Origin: Herbidospora cretacea
Lineage (GTDB): Bacteria > Actinomycetota > Actinomycetes > Streptosporangiales > Streptosporangiaceae
Assembly (NCBI RefSeq): GCF_001570605.1
Contig: NZ_BBXG01000012.1
Coordinates: 62,001 to 126,000, forward strand
Length of the DNA stretch: 64,000 bases
Direction of reading: 5' to 3'
Below, in pieces: positions 16,410-24,675 of this stretch. Below the pieces are notes generated by a model. The model was not told where the DNA came from. It did no database searches and was given only the letters and a program-made list of their open reading frames with translations. Position numbers and translations under genes: made by a program. Every line of letters starts with the position of its first letter. Within the stretch, counting starts at the first letter, position 1.

Positions 16410-17146
16410 CGCCCCTTCACGGCGGCGACGATGACGAAGGTGACGCTGACCAGCAGCGCCCAGGCCCCGATCTTGTCGGCGTGGACGAGCCGCCACGCCT
16501 CCCGCTGGTGGGGATAGACCCAGGCCCCGAAATAGGTGGCGATGTTCTCCGCCAGCCAGAGAAAGAACCCGGTGAGAAAGAATCCCAGGCTCAACGGCAT
16601 CCGATGGCGGTGCACACCGACGGTGAAGTGGACCGTGGTTCCCCAGGTGACGATCACCAGCAGAATCGCCAGCGGAACCCGGAGATCGACCCACCAATGA
16701 TGGGTGACGAAATTGACGTAGACGGCCACCGCGACGAAGGTCAGCGGCACCGCCCGGTAATTCACCACCCGCAACGCGAGAATCCGCCAGGCGGCGCACA
16801 CATAGCCGCCCACGGCGGCGTAGAGGAACCCGCTGTAGAGGGGGACGCCGAGAACCTTGGTGTAGGCCTCTTCGGGGTAACTCCACGACCCGAGCCGCAC
16901 CTTGACGATCTCGAAGACGAGCCCCACCAGGTGAAACCCGGCGATGGTTCCCGTCTCCGTCTCCCAGCGCAGCACCCGGAAGACGACGGTGAGCGTGACC
17001 GCGTACACGAGCAGCGCGTCATAACGCGGCACCGGCAACGGCGCGACGGCGGAAACGGCGAGCCCCCCGAACAGCGCCCCCGCGAAAGCGCACGCCCTGA
17101 CCTCAGCCCACGCGAACCGGAAGAGCTGCGCGACGAGAAACCTCAC
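16394..17146 (-). CDS. DUF817 family membrane protein
   Basis: A 250-residue integral membrane protein with about eight hydrophobic segments. The family hallmarks are RWETETGTIAGFHLVGLVFEI, VRLGSWSYPEEA, VPLYSGFLYAAVGGYV, NFVTHHWWVD and WLAENIATYFGAW. The role of DUF817 proteins is not known; some members are described as membrane-bound metal-dependent or transport-like proteins without proof. Conserved histidines and glutamates in the membrane could bind metal. Its 3' end overlaps that of the propeller gene by 16 bases. Confidence 0.78.
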   Translation of the reverse strand: MRFLVAQLFRFAWAEVRACAFAGALFGGLAVSAVAPLPVPRYDALLVYAVTLTVVFRVLRWETETGTIAGFHLVGLVFEIVKVRLGSWSYPEEAYTKVLGVPLYSGFLYAAVGGYVCAAWRILALRVVNYRAVPLTFVAVAVYVNFVTHHWWVDLRVPLAILLVIVTWGTTVHFTVGVHRHRMPLSLGFFLTGFFLWLAENIATYFGAWVYPHQREAWRLVHADKIGAWALLVSVTFVIVAAVKGRQRLV

Positions 17147-17229
17147 GCCTTATTCGATTTGTCGCGACGGTCGGCGGTTCCCGGAATGGTGGGGAGGTGC
17201 CGTGCAGAACTGCCGGATAACGTGCGGGA

Positions 17230-18168
17230 ATGGACAGCAGGGAGCGTGTCGCCGGAGCGGTCGTCGGTTCGGCGGTGGGCGACGCCCTCGGAGCGCCGTT
17301 CGAGTTCGGCCCGGCGGGTGCGTTCTCCGCTCGCTTTCCCGTCTCCGGGGTCGAGAACGAGATGCGCGGAGGCGGCGGCTGGGATCCCGGCGAGGCGACC
17401 GACGACACCCAGATGGCCGTCCACGTCGCCGAGTCGCTGCTGGAGCGGGGCGGCCTCGACCCGCAGGACGTCTTCGCCCGCTTCCAGCGCTGGGCGGCCG
17501 ACGACCCGAAGGACATCGGCTTGCAGACCGAAGACGTCCTGACCCGAGGGCTGCCCTGGAACCAGGCCGCCGAGGCCCATTACCGATCGACTCATCATGC
17601 GGCGGGCAACGGTTCCCTCATGCGGGCGACCACGGCGGCGGTCTACTTCGCCCCGCAGGGCCGCCACGCCACGATGGACGCGGCCCGTCGCATCTCGGCC
17701 CTCACCCACGGCGACCCGGCGGCCGGCGAGGGCACCGCGATCTTCCACGACCTGCTGCGCGCCGCCCTGACCGGCGCGGACCCGCTGAAGGAACTCCCGC
17801 ACACTCTCGCCGCCGTCCACGCCGACCATCGCGAGCGATACGCCAGGGTCACCTCTCCCACGTGGCATCCGGCCGAGGCGACGGAGTTCAACGGCGCGGT
17901 CTGGCCCTGTCTCGGCTCGGCGCTGTGGGCGTTGCGCACCACCGGCGGCTACGAGGAGGCCGTCCGCGCCGCGATCGACCTGGGCGGTGACACCGACACC
18001 CTCGCCGCCGTCACCGGCGCCCTGGCCGGAGCCGTCCACGGCCAGTCCGCGATCCCGGCCCGATGGACGGACCCGCTCCACGTCCCCTTGCCGGGAGGCG
18101 ATGGCCGGGTCCTCCGGCTGGCCGACCTGCTGGAACTCAGCCGATCGCTGACGCGGCCGGCCAGCTGA
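17230..18168 (+). CDS. ADP-ribosylglycohydrolase (DraG-like)
   Basis: A 312-residue enzyme of the ADP-ribosylglycohydrolase family. It carries the two binuclear-magnesium motifs: DDTQM near residues 58-62 and GGDTDT near residue 256, plus GSAVGDALGAPFE at the N-terminus and NGSLMRATTAAVYF. It removes ADP-ribose from proteins or small molecules. No ADP-ribosyltransferase gene is nearby, so the substrate is open. A strong hairpin lies between its 3' end and the convergent PKS gene. Confidence 0.92.
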   Translation: MDSRERVAGAVVGSAVGDALGAPFEFGPAGAFSARFPVSGVENEMRGGGGWDPGEATDDTQMAVHVAESLLERGGLDPQDVFARFQRWAADDPKDIGLQTEDVLTRGLPWNQAAEAHYRSTHHAAGNGSLMRATTAAVYFAPQGRHATMDAARRISALTHGDPAAGEGTAIFHDLLRAALTGADPLKELPHTLAAVHADHRERYARVTSPTWHPAEATEFNGAVWPCLGSALWALRTTGGYEEAVRAAIDLGGDTDTLAAVTGALAGAVHGQSAIPARWTDPLHVPLPGGDGRVLRLADLLELSRSLTRPAS

Positions 18169-18187
18169 GGATTCCGGCAGAAAGGAA

Positions 18188-18216
18188 CGGCCCGAGGAGG
18201 TCTGCTCCTCGGGCCG
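18188..18216. terminator. Bidirectional hairpin terminator
   Basis: A perfect 12-base inverted repeat (CGGCCCGAGGAG and its complement) around a five-base loop lies in the 61 bases between the convergent ADP-ribosylglycohydrolase and PKS genes. No U-tract is evident on either side, as is usual in high-GC actinobacteria. Confidence 0.75.
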
Positions 18217-18229
18217 CTCGTGCGAGGGG

Positions 18230-21200
18230 TCAGCCGCCGAAGGCGGGCATGGGGTCGGGGGTGGGTTCCGGTTTGGCGGCCGGGGTCGCTGTGAGGAGGA
18301 GTTCGACCAGGCGGTCGGCGATGGCGGAGATGGTGGGCTGCTGCCACAGCAGGGTCGCCGGGAGGCGGCAGCCGAAGCGTTTCTCCAGGCGTCGGCGGAC
18401 CATGACGGTCATGACCGAGTCGAGGCCCTGTTCGACCAGGGGGCGCCGGATCGACAGGTCGTCCGGGGCCAGTCTCATGACGGCCGCGATCTCCGCGCGG
18501 ATCTCCGGCAGGACGCGTTCGCGCAGGTCCTCGGGGGACAGGCCGGTGAAGGACTCCGCCGGGCCCGCGAGGTCGTCCTCCGCCTGGAGGGGGGCGTCGA
18601 TGACCGGGTAGCGCAGGCCCGTGAGGTGGCCGACGACCCGGCCGTCGACATCGGCCAGGGTGGCCCGGGCGGTGTCGTCGGCGGCGGGGTCCACGGCCGC
18701 GTCGATGATCACTGTGGTGGGCGGGGCGCCGGTCAGGACCATCTCGTCGATGTGGACGACCATGCGCAGCACCGGGTCTCCGGGGAAGACGCACGGGGCG
18801 ACGGACATGACCGCGTCCAGAGCGGGGGCCCAGCTCGACGCGTCGCCGGTGCGGACCGTGGCGCGCAGGGCGCCGTCGCCGGCCAGCAGGGTGCCGATCG
18901 TCCAGTCGAAGCCCGTCGACGGGACGCCGACGGCGGCCAGGCGCTGGTGGACGTAGCCGGGATCGATCTCCACGAGGCCGTCGGCGGCGGGGAGGACGTC
19001 GGGTTTGGCCTGCCCGGGGGCGGCCACGTTCGCGGTGACGTGCACCAGCCAGGCCGGTTCGGGCTCGTCCGGTGCGGCGGGGGTGCGGGCGGCGAGCCGG
19101 ACGACCGGGGGTTCGTGCACGACCTGGATCTGGCGGCGTTCGGCCGTCATCAGGGGGTGCATCATCTCGACGTCGGTGAGGGTGACGTCCTCGTCCTCGG
19201 CGGCGTGCAGGAAGGTGTTGACCAGCACGGCGGCCGGGACGATCTCGATGCCGTTGAGGGTGTGGCTGCCCGGGTAGGGGCGGTTGGCGTCCTCGACGCT
19301 GGTCCGCCAGACCCGCGTCCTGCTGCCCGCGAGGCTGGTGCCGGCGCCGAGCAGGGTGAAGGAGCCGACGTCGTGGCCCCGGTTGTCGTTCTCCAGGTAC
19401 GACTCGCGCCAGTGGCGGCGGTGCTGCCACGCGTACGGCGGCAGGTCGGCCAGGTCGCCGGACGGCTGGAGGCGGCTCCAGTCGACGTCGACGCCGTGAC
19501 AGTGCGCCGTGCCCACTGCGACCAGGAAGGTCGCCAGTTCGGGCTGGTTGCGGCGGAGCGACGTGCCGACGAAGACGTCCTCGAAACCGGCCTCCGACAG
19601 CGTCTCGGTCACCGAGTGGGCGACCACGGGGTGGGAGCCGATCTCCAGGAACACGCGGTGGCCGTCCTGCGCGGCGGCGGTCGTCGCCGCGGCCAGCCGC
19701 ACCGGGTCGCGCAGGTTGGCGGCCCAGTACGCGCCGTCCAGGACGGAGGTCGAGCGGGGGTCGGGCAGCGCGGTCGAGTACATCGGGATCCGCGGCGCGC
19801 CGAAGGTGAGGCCGGCGGTCCGGGCGGCCAGCTCGACCGCCAAGGGTTCCATCTGAGGGCTGTGGAAGGCGACGTCCGAGGCCACCCGGCGGGCCACGAT
19901 GCCCTCGCCCGGCCAGTCGTCGACGACCTCCTCGACGGCGGCGACGTCGCCGGACAGCACCGTGGAGCCGGGCGCCGACGAGATCGCGGCGACCAGGTCG
20001 GTGCGGCCGGCCAGCCGGTCGGCCGCCTCCTCGAAGGACAGGTCGACCATGACCATGGCCCCCTTGCCCTCCGCCTGGCGCAGCAGCACGGAGCGGCGGC
20101 AGATCAGCCGTGCGCCGTCGGCGACGCTCATCGCGCCCGCGGTCACCGCCGCCGCGATCTCGCCGACGGAGTGGCCGATGACGGCCTTCGGCGTGACGCC
20201 GTAGGAGTTCCAGAGCCGCGCGAGGCCGAGCTGCATCACGAAGATCATGGTCTGGACGCGGTCGATGCTGTCGAGATCGCCGTCGGTCAGGACCTGCCGG
20301 GGGGAGAAGCCGATCTCCTCCTGGAAGATCGGCTCGACCTCGTCGACGAGGGAGGCGAACTCCGGCACGGCGAGCAGCTCCCGCCCCATCCCGCGCCATT
20401 GGCAGCCCTGCCCGGAGAACACCCAGACCGGCCCGGGGCCCAGGTCGGGCAGCACGTCACCGGTGAGGATCGCCTCGCCGGGCACGTCGTCGGCGAGCCT
20501 GCGCAGGCCCGCCACCAGCTCGCCCGCGTCCGATCCGATCACGACGGCGCGGCGGGGCAGATGGGTGCGCCGCAGGGCGAGGGTGTGCCCGGCCGAGGCC
20601 GGGTCGAGGCCGTCGCCGAGGGCGTCGGCGAGCTTCCCGGCGTACTGCCGGAGCGCCTGCTCCGAGGCGGCCGACAGCGGGAAGAGCTCCCCGGCCGTCC
20701 CGGGCCGGGACGTCTCGGGGGCCGGCGGGGCCTGCTCCAGCACGATGTGGGCGACCGTGCCGCCGTACCCGAAGCTGGAGACGCCCGCGCGGCGGGGGTG
20801 GTCGCGTTCGGGCCATTCGGTACGTTCGGTCACCACCCGCAGGCCCGAGGTCTCCCATTCGATGGCGGGGTTCAGGCTGGTCAGCACGCTCGGCGGGATC
20901 GCGTCCCGGTGGAGGGCGAGCACGGCCTTGATCACGCCGGAGATGCCGGCGGCGCCTTCGAGGTGACCGATGTTCGACTTGACCGAGCCGATGAGGCACG
21001 GGTCGGCGGGGGAGCGCCCGATCCCGTACACGGAGGAGAGGGCCCCGGCCTCCAGCGGGTCGCCGAGGCGGGTGCCGGTGCCGTGGGCCTCGATGTAGTC
21101 GACGGTCGACGGGTCGACGCCCGCCTGCCGGCACGCCCGGGTCATCACGTGGGCCTGGGCCTCGCCGCACGGCGCCATGATGCCCTGGGTGTGGCCGTCC

Positions 21201-22009
21201 TGGTTGACGGCGCTGCCGATGACGAGCGCGAGGATCCGGTCGCCGTCGCGCTGCGCGTCCGACAGGCGCTTGAGCACGACCACGCCGACGCCCTCGCCGC
21301 GGCCGTAGCCGTCGGCCGACGCGTCGAACGACTTCGACCGGCCGTCGGGGGCCAGCGCCCCGGCGGTGCCGAGCGTGAGGGTCTGGCCGGGGGTGACCAG
21401 CAGGTTCACCCCGCCCGCGAGGGCGACGTCGTTCTCGCCGAGGCGCAGGCTCTGGGCGGCCAGGTGGAGCGCGACCAGCGACGCCGAGCAGGCGGTGTCG
21501 ATCGCCATGCTGGGGCCGCGCAGGTCCAGGGAGTAGGAGATGCGGTTGGCGACGGCGCAGGTCGCGGCGCCGATGCCGGTCCAGGCCTCGATCTGGGGCA
21601 GGTCCTCCAGGAGGCGGGCGCCGTAGTCGCCGGTGCAGATGCCGACGAACACCCCGGCGTCGGTGCCGGCCAGCGAGTGCGGCGGCAGGCCGGCGTGCTC
21701 CAGGGCCTCCCAGGCGGTCTCCATCAGGATCCGCTGCTGGGGGTCCATCAGTTCGGCCTCGCGGGGGGAGACGCCGAAGAACTCCGCGTCGAAGCCCTCG
21801 ATGTCGTCCAGGAAGCTGCCGTGCCGCACGGCGTCGCGCAGCGCGGCGGCGTATTCGGGGCTGCGGTTCTCGTCCCGGCGCCAGCGCTCGGCGGGCAGCG
21901 GCCGGGTGGTGTTCCGGCCGGCGTTCAGCAGGTCCCAGAACTCGTCCGGCGAGTGGACGTCCCCGGGCAGGCGGCATCCGATCCCGATCACGGCGACTGG
22001 TTCGGCCAT
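18230..22009 (-). CDS. Iterative type I PKS, orsellinic acid synthase-like (KS-AT-TH/DH-ACP)
   Basis: A 1259-residue single-module synthase. KS: about 3-425 with Cys174 (DTACSAS), His309 (EAHGTGT), His349 (NIGHLEG). AT: about 525-830 with Ser614 (GHSVGEI) and an AFHS motif at 714-717, the malonyl-type signature. TH/DH: about 885-1135 with His916 (HTLNGIEIVP) and Asp1065. ACP: about 1160-1240 with Ser1198 (GLDSVM). There is no ketoreductase. This order and length match bacterial orsellinate synthases such as AviM and CalO5. The ATG at 22009 has an AAGGGA site; 22039 is an alternative start. Last gene of the four-gene operon. Confidence 0.92.
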   Translation of the reverse strand: MAEPVAVIGIGCRLPGDVHSPDEFWDLLNAGRNTTRPLPAERWRRDENRSPEYAAALRDAVRHGSFLDDIEGFDAEFFGVSPREAELMDPQQRILMETAWEALEHAGLPPHSLAGTDAGVFVGICTGDYGARLLEDLPQIEAWTGIGAATCAVANRISYSLDLRGPSMAIDTACSASLVALHLAAQSLRLGENDVALAGGVNLLVTPGQTLTLGTAGALAPDGRSKSFDASADGYGRGEGVGVVVLKRLSDAQRDGDRILALVIGSAVNQDGHTQGIMAPCGEAQAHVMTRACRQAGVDPSTVDYIEAHGTGTRLGDPLEAGALSSVYGIGRSPADPCLIGSVKSNIGHLEGAAGISGVIKAVLALHRDAIPPSVLTSLNPAIEWETSGLRVVTERTEWPERDHPRRAGVSSFGYGGTVAHIVLEQAPPAPETSRPGTAGELFPLSAASEQALRQYAGKLADALGDGLDPASAGHTLALRRTHLPRRAVVIGSDAGELVAGLRRLADDVPGEAILTGDVLPDLGPGPVWVFSGQGCQWRGMGRELLAVPEFASLVDEVEPIFQEEIGFSPRQVLTDGDLDSIDRVQTMIFVMQLGLARLWNSYGVTPKAVIGHSVGEIAAAVTAGAMSVADGARLICRRSVLLRQAEGKGAMVMVDLSFEEAADRLAGRTDLVAAISSAPGSTVLSGDVAAVEEVVDDWPGEGIVARRVASDVAFHSPQMEPLAVELAARTAGLTFGAPRIPMYSTALPDPRSTSVLDGAYWAANLRDPVRLAAATTAAAQDGHRVFLEIGSHPVVAHSVTETLSEAGFEDVFVGTSLRRNQPELATFLVAVGTAHCHGVDVDWSRLQPSGDLADLPPYAWQHRRHWRESYLENDNRGHDVGSFTLLGAGTSLAGSRTRVWRTSVEDANRPYPGSHTLNGIEIVPAAVLVNTFLHAAEDEDVTLTDVEMMHPLMTAERRQIQVVHEPPVVRLAARTPAAPDEPEPAWLVHVTANVAAPGQAKPDVLPAADGLVEIDPGYVHQRLAAVGVPSTGFDWTIGTLLAGDGALRATVRTGDASSWAPALDAVMSVAPCVFPGDPVLRMVVHIDEMVLTGAPPTTVIIDAAVDPAADDTARATLADVDGRVVGHLTGLRYPVIDAPLQAEDDLAGPAESFTGLSPEDLRERVLPEIRAEIAAVMRLAPDDLSIRRPLVEQGLDSVMTVMVRRRLEKRFGCRLPATLLWQQPTISAIADRLVELLLTATPAAKPEPTPDPMPAFGG

Positions 22010-22029
22010 CTGCGTTCGTTCCCTTCGGT

Positions 22030-23073
22030 TCAGACCCATTGAGGCCTGTCGATCATTTGGATCACGGCGCAGGAGACGGTCACTCCCGGCCCGGTGCCCA
22101 GCATCAGCATGTGGTCGCCGGGGCCCAGCTCCCCGGTGGTGAGCAGGTGGTCGAGCGAGAGCACCTGGTCGCTGGCCCCGCAGTGGCCGATGGTGCGGCC
22201 GTAGTCCCAGGTGGAACGGGACATGGGCAGGTCGAGCATGGCCATGCAGCGCTGCTCGACGATCTCCTCGGAGTAGTTCATGAACGCCACCCGGGTGAGG
22301 TCGGCGGCGTCGATCCCGCTCTCGTCGAGCGCGCGCTCGACGACCTCCATCAGCGCCCGCTGGATCTTGAACAGCGCCGCGGTGGCCTCGCCCTTGGACG
22401 TGACCTGCTGCCGGAACTGCTCGTTCCTGGCCGCGAAGCTCATCTTGCGCCCGACCGTGACACCCGGCGGGAACAGCGGCTCGCTGCCCCGGTGGAGCTC
22501 CTCCGCCTCGGTCACCGTCGTCGTGCAGACCGACGTCAGGCGCGCGAAGCCGGTCTCCTTGGAGAGCACGAGCGCGCTGGCGGCGTCGCCGCCGATGTAG
22601 CCGGGGCCCATCCGCCACCGGTCCATCAGCGGGGTGCCGTAGTTGTCGGCGGCGACCAGCAGGGCGGCCCGGCGGCCGGGCGCGGCGTCCAGGTGGCCGG
22701 CCGCGAGCTCCAGGCCGATGAAGACGCCGTTGCAGCCCTGCCGGATCTCGGTGGCCAGCACGTCCCCGCCCACCAGGTGACGCTGCAGGTAGGAGTGCGG
22801 GGGCCAGCCGTCGGGTCCCTGGTGCCAGGTGGAGGCGTACAGGAGGAGGTCGAGGTCCCCGGGGGCTTGGCCGCTGCGCTTGAGCGCGCTGCGCGCGGCG
22901 TGCAGGGCCATCTCGGGAGCCGGCAGGTCACCGGCCACCACCGCCCCGGCGAGGTTGTGCAGGTCGGCCTCCTCGGCCGGGTACCAGCCCTTGGCCACGG
23001 CCTTCTCGACGCTGACGACCGTCCGGGGGACGAAGGCCCCCACGCCGCTGATGTACGTGTCCGCGTAGCGCAT
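22030..23073 (-). CDS. KAS III-like acyltransferase B (ChlB6/AviN-type)
   Basis: A 347-residue thiolase-fold protein of the KAS III group found beside iterative aromatic PKSs. The active cysteine is Cys114 (EIRQGCNGV). The usual catalytic histidine region reads RVAFMNYSEE, with Asn266 where the sister protein has His265. The third position is GHCGASDQ with Asp302 in place of the asparagine of true KAS III. In CerJ, ChlB3 and ChlB6, such proteins transfer acyl groups to an ACP or a sugar hydroxyl and do not elongate chains. The start overlaps the ACP stop, and the stop is 20 bases before the PKS start. Confidence 0.85.
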   Translation of the reverse strand: MRYADTYISGVGAFVPRTVVSVEKAVAKGWYPAEEADLHNLAGAVVAGDLPAPEMALHAARSALKRSGQAPGDLDLLLYASTWHQGPDGWPPHSYLQRHLVGGDVLATEIRQGCNGVFIGLELAAGHLDAAPGRRAALLVAADNYGTPLMDRWRMGPGYIGGDAASALVLSKETGFARLTSVCTTTVTEAEELHRGSEPLFPPGVTVGRKMSFAARNEQFRQQVTSKGEATAALFKIQRALMEVVERALDESGIDAADLTRVAFMNYSEEIVEQRCMAMLDLPMSRSTWDYGRTIGHCGASDQVLSLDHLLTTGELGPGDHMLMLGTGPGVTVSCAVIQMIDRPQWV

Positions 23074-23324
23074 CAGACGGATTCGAGTTCTCTGACCAGC
23101 GCCACGATGGTCGTGACGTCCTGGAAGTTCTCGGATTCGAGCTTGGCGGCCGGGACCGGGACGCCGACGTCCTTGCGGAGGAAGTTCAGCAGCCGGGCCG
23201 TCCGCAGCGAGTCGAGCAGACCCGACGTGAGCAGCGGGGTCGTCTCGTCGACGGTGATGTCGTCGCCGTCCTGGACGAGGTTCTCCTGGATGAAGTCGAC
23301 CAGCTTCTGGGTGAGCTCGGTCAT
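23073..23324 (-). CDS. Discrete acyl carrier protein
   Basis: An 83-residue ACP. The phosphopantetheine serine is in GLLDSLRTARLL, about residue 38, within the typical helix II start, and helices I and III are recognisable (LVDFIQENLVQ; FQDVTTIVALVREL). The start ATG overlaps the upstream KAS III stop (ATGA) and its stop overlaps the next start, so the three proteins are made in fixed proportion. By analogy with ChlB2 in the chlorothricin pathway it would hold the aromatic acyl group between two transfers. Confidence 0.9.
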   Translation of the reverse strand: MTELTQKLVDFIQENLVQDGDDITVDETTPLLTSGLLDSLRTARLLNFLRKDVGVPVPAAKLESENFQDVTTIVALVRELESV

Positions 23325-24373
23325 GCGCGTGCCCCAGTCGTGACGGGAGAGGTGGACAGGACCCGGAAGACCGCCGCGGCGCAGGACGTGCCGGAGCCGA
23401 AGCCGACCATGAGCAGGTGGTCGCCCTCCACCAGGCCGCCGGTGGCGAGCAGGTGCTCGAAGGCGATGAACTGGTCGACCGCGCCGCAGTGGCCCACGCG
23501 CCTGCCGTAGTCCCAGGTCGTCTGGTCCTCGTCGATGCCGAGCCAGGACATCTGGCCGTCGAGGTCCTCGCGGCGGCCGTGCGGCAGCGCCACCTTCGTG
23601 ATGTCGGACAGGGCGATGCCGGCCTCGTCGAGGGTCTTCTCGACCTGCTGCATCATCGTCTTCTGGATCGTCAGGTGGATCCCGGTGCCCTGCTTCTTGA
23701 GCAGCTTCTGGCGGAACTCCTCGTGCCGGTCGCCGAAGCTCAGCCCCACGCCGACGGTGGCGTCCGGGGGGAACAGCGGGTAGCCGCCGTCGTTGACGGC
23801 GTCGGCCTCGGGGATCACCGTCGCGTTCACCGACAGGAGTTCGGCCATGCCGAAGTCCTTGCCGAGCAGGAGCGCGGCGGCGGCGTCGCCGATCAGCGCG
23901 CCGGGGGTCATCCGCCAGCGGTCCACCAGCGGGGTGCCGTGGTTGTCGGAGGAGACGACCATCGCCGTCTGCCGCTCGGGAACGGCCTGCAAGTAGCTCG
24001 CCGCCAGCTCCAGCGAGCTGATCATCCCGACGCAGCCGCTCCGGATCTCGAACGCCGGCACGGCGCCGCCCATGAGGTGCTGCTGCAGGTAGTGCTGCGG
24101 CTGCCAGCCGTTCGGGCCCTGGTGCCACACCGACGGGTAGAGCAGCAGGTCGAGGTCGCGCGGGGACGACTCCTTCCAGCGGTCGTAGGCGTCCAGGACC
24201 GCGAGCCGCGCCATCTCGGGCGCGGGCATGTCGCCCGCGACCGCCGCGCCGATCTGCCGGAATTTCTCGGCCTCCTCGGCCGGGTACCAGCCCTCTCGGA
24301 CCGCGTGCTCGACGCTCACACTTTCCGGAACGTAAACACCGAGACTCCTGACGAACATGTTGGATGTACGCAC
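23321..24373 (-). CDS. KAS III-like acyltransferase A (ChlB3/CerJ-type)
   Basis: A 350-residue thiolase-fold protein and first gene of the operon. Cys114 (EIRSGCVGM), His265 (VALPHGRRED) and Asp300 (GHCGAVDQ) form a Cys-His-Asp set, as known for acyl-transferring KAS III homologues, where the standard KAS III has Cys-His-Asn. It is about 40 percent similar by eye to the second KAS III protein. A role in moving the PKS product onto the discrete ACP is inferred. The start is uncertain: GTG at 24373 or ATG at 24358. Confidence 0.88.
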   Translation of the reverse strand: MRTSNMFVRSLGVYVPESVSVEHAVREGWYPAEEAEKFRQIGAAVAGDMPAPEMARLAVLDAYDRWKESSPRDLDLLLYPSVWHQGPNGWQPQHYLQQHLMGGAVPAFEIRSGCVGMISSLELAASYLQAVPERQTAMVVSSDNHGTPLVDRWRMTPGALIGDAAAALLLGKDFGMAELLSVNATVIPEADAVNDGGYPLFPPDATVGVGLSFGDRHEEFRQKLLKKQGTGIHLTIQKTMMQQVEKTLDEAGIALSDITKVALPHGRREDLDGQMSWLGIDEDQTTWDYGRRVGHCGAVDQFIAFEHLLATGGLVEGDHLLMVGFGSGTSCAAAVFRVLSTSPVTTGARA

Positions 24374-24636
24374 ACGTCCCCTAACTCAACAGGCTTCAGG
24401 ACAGTGAAAAAGCGGCTCATCCGATAAATTTCGGACCCCGGGATATCGAGGGATACCGGCGGGTCAACGAAACAACGGTAAATAGGCTGGCGAGCCGCCC
24501 GGGGCAAACAATAGGGGCGTACTGTCCGGTAAGCAATAAGTTCGGTACGCGACATTCCGTGATCGACATTCAACGGAACGTGTCGAGTTAAGGGAAACGC
24601 TTCCTTGCTCTCGGCTTTTTTCGAAAGTAAAAGGAT
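24374..24636. promoter_or_regulatory. Upstream region of the PKS operon
   Basis: About 260 bases without a gene, relatively AT-rich. They must hold the promoter of the leftward operon. Partial inverted repeats are seen near 24420-24475, for example CCGATAAATTTCGG at 24420 and a GATATC-containing stretch, which could bind a regulator. No cluster-situated regulator gene is present in the window. Confidence 0.4.
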
Positions 24637-24668
24637 GCCGGGCCCACGCCATTCGGCGCGGGCCCGGC
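24637..24668 (-). terminator. Rho-independent terminator of the esterase gene
   Basis: GCCGGGCCC pairs with GGGCCCGGC, with a further four pairs inside and a short ATTC loop. On the minus strand the stem is followed by ATCCTTTTACTTT, a T-rich tail. It lies just downstream of the esterase stop at 24676. Confidence 0.75.
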
Positions 24669-24675
24669 GGGCGCC

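Noticed and set aside
18626-22042. A 1138-codon open frame on the plus strand across the PKS gene
   Set aside because: Antisense shadow of the KS-AT-DH region; composition is Gly/Arg/His rich and no motif is present.
18230-22618. A longer PKS start at 22618
   Set aside because: The extra 203 codons are an out-of-frame reading of the KAS III-like gene. The KS domain begins directly after ATG 22009.
18230-24373. Assignment of the PKS as a 6-methylsalicylic acid synthase
   Set aside because: That product needs a ketoreductase domain. Between the TH/DH and ACP domains there is no room for one and no NADPH motif.
3884-24373. One biosynthetic cluster joining the MFS/P450/ferredoxin genes with the PKS operon
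   Set aside because: They are about 12 kb apart, with several unrelated genes between and opposite orientation. The P450 has its own promoter-like element shared only with the exporter.
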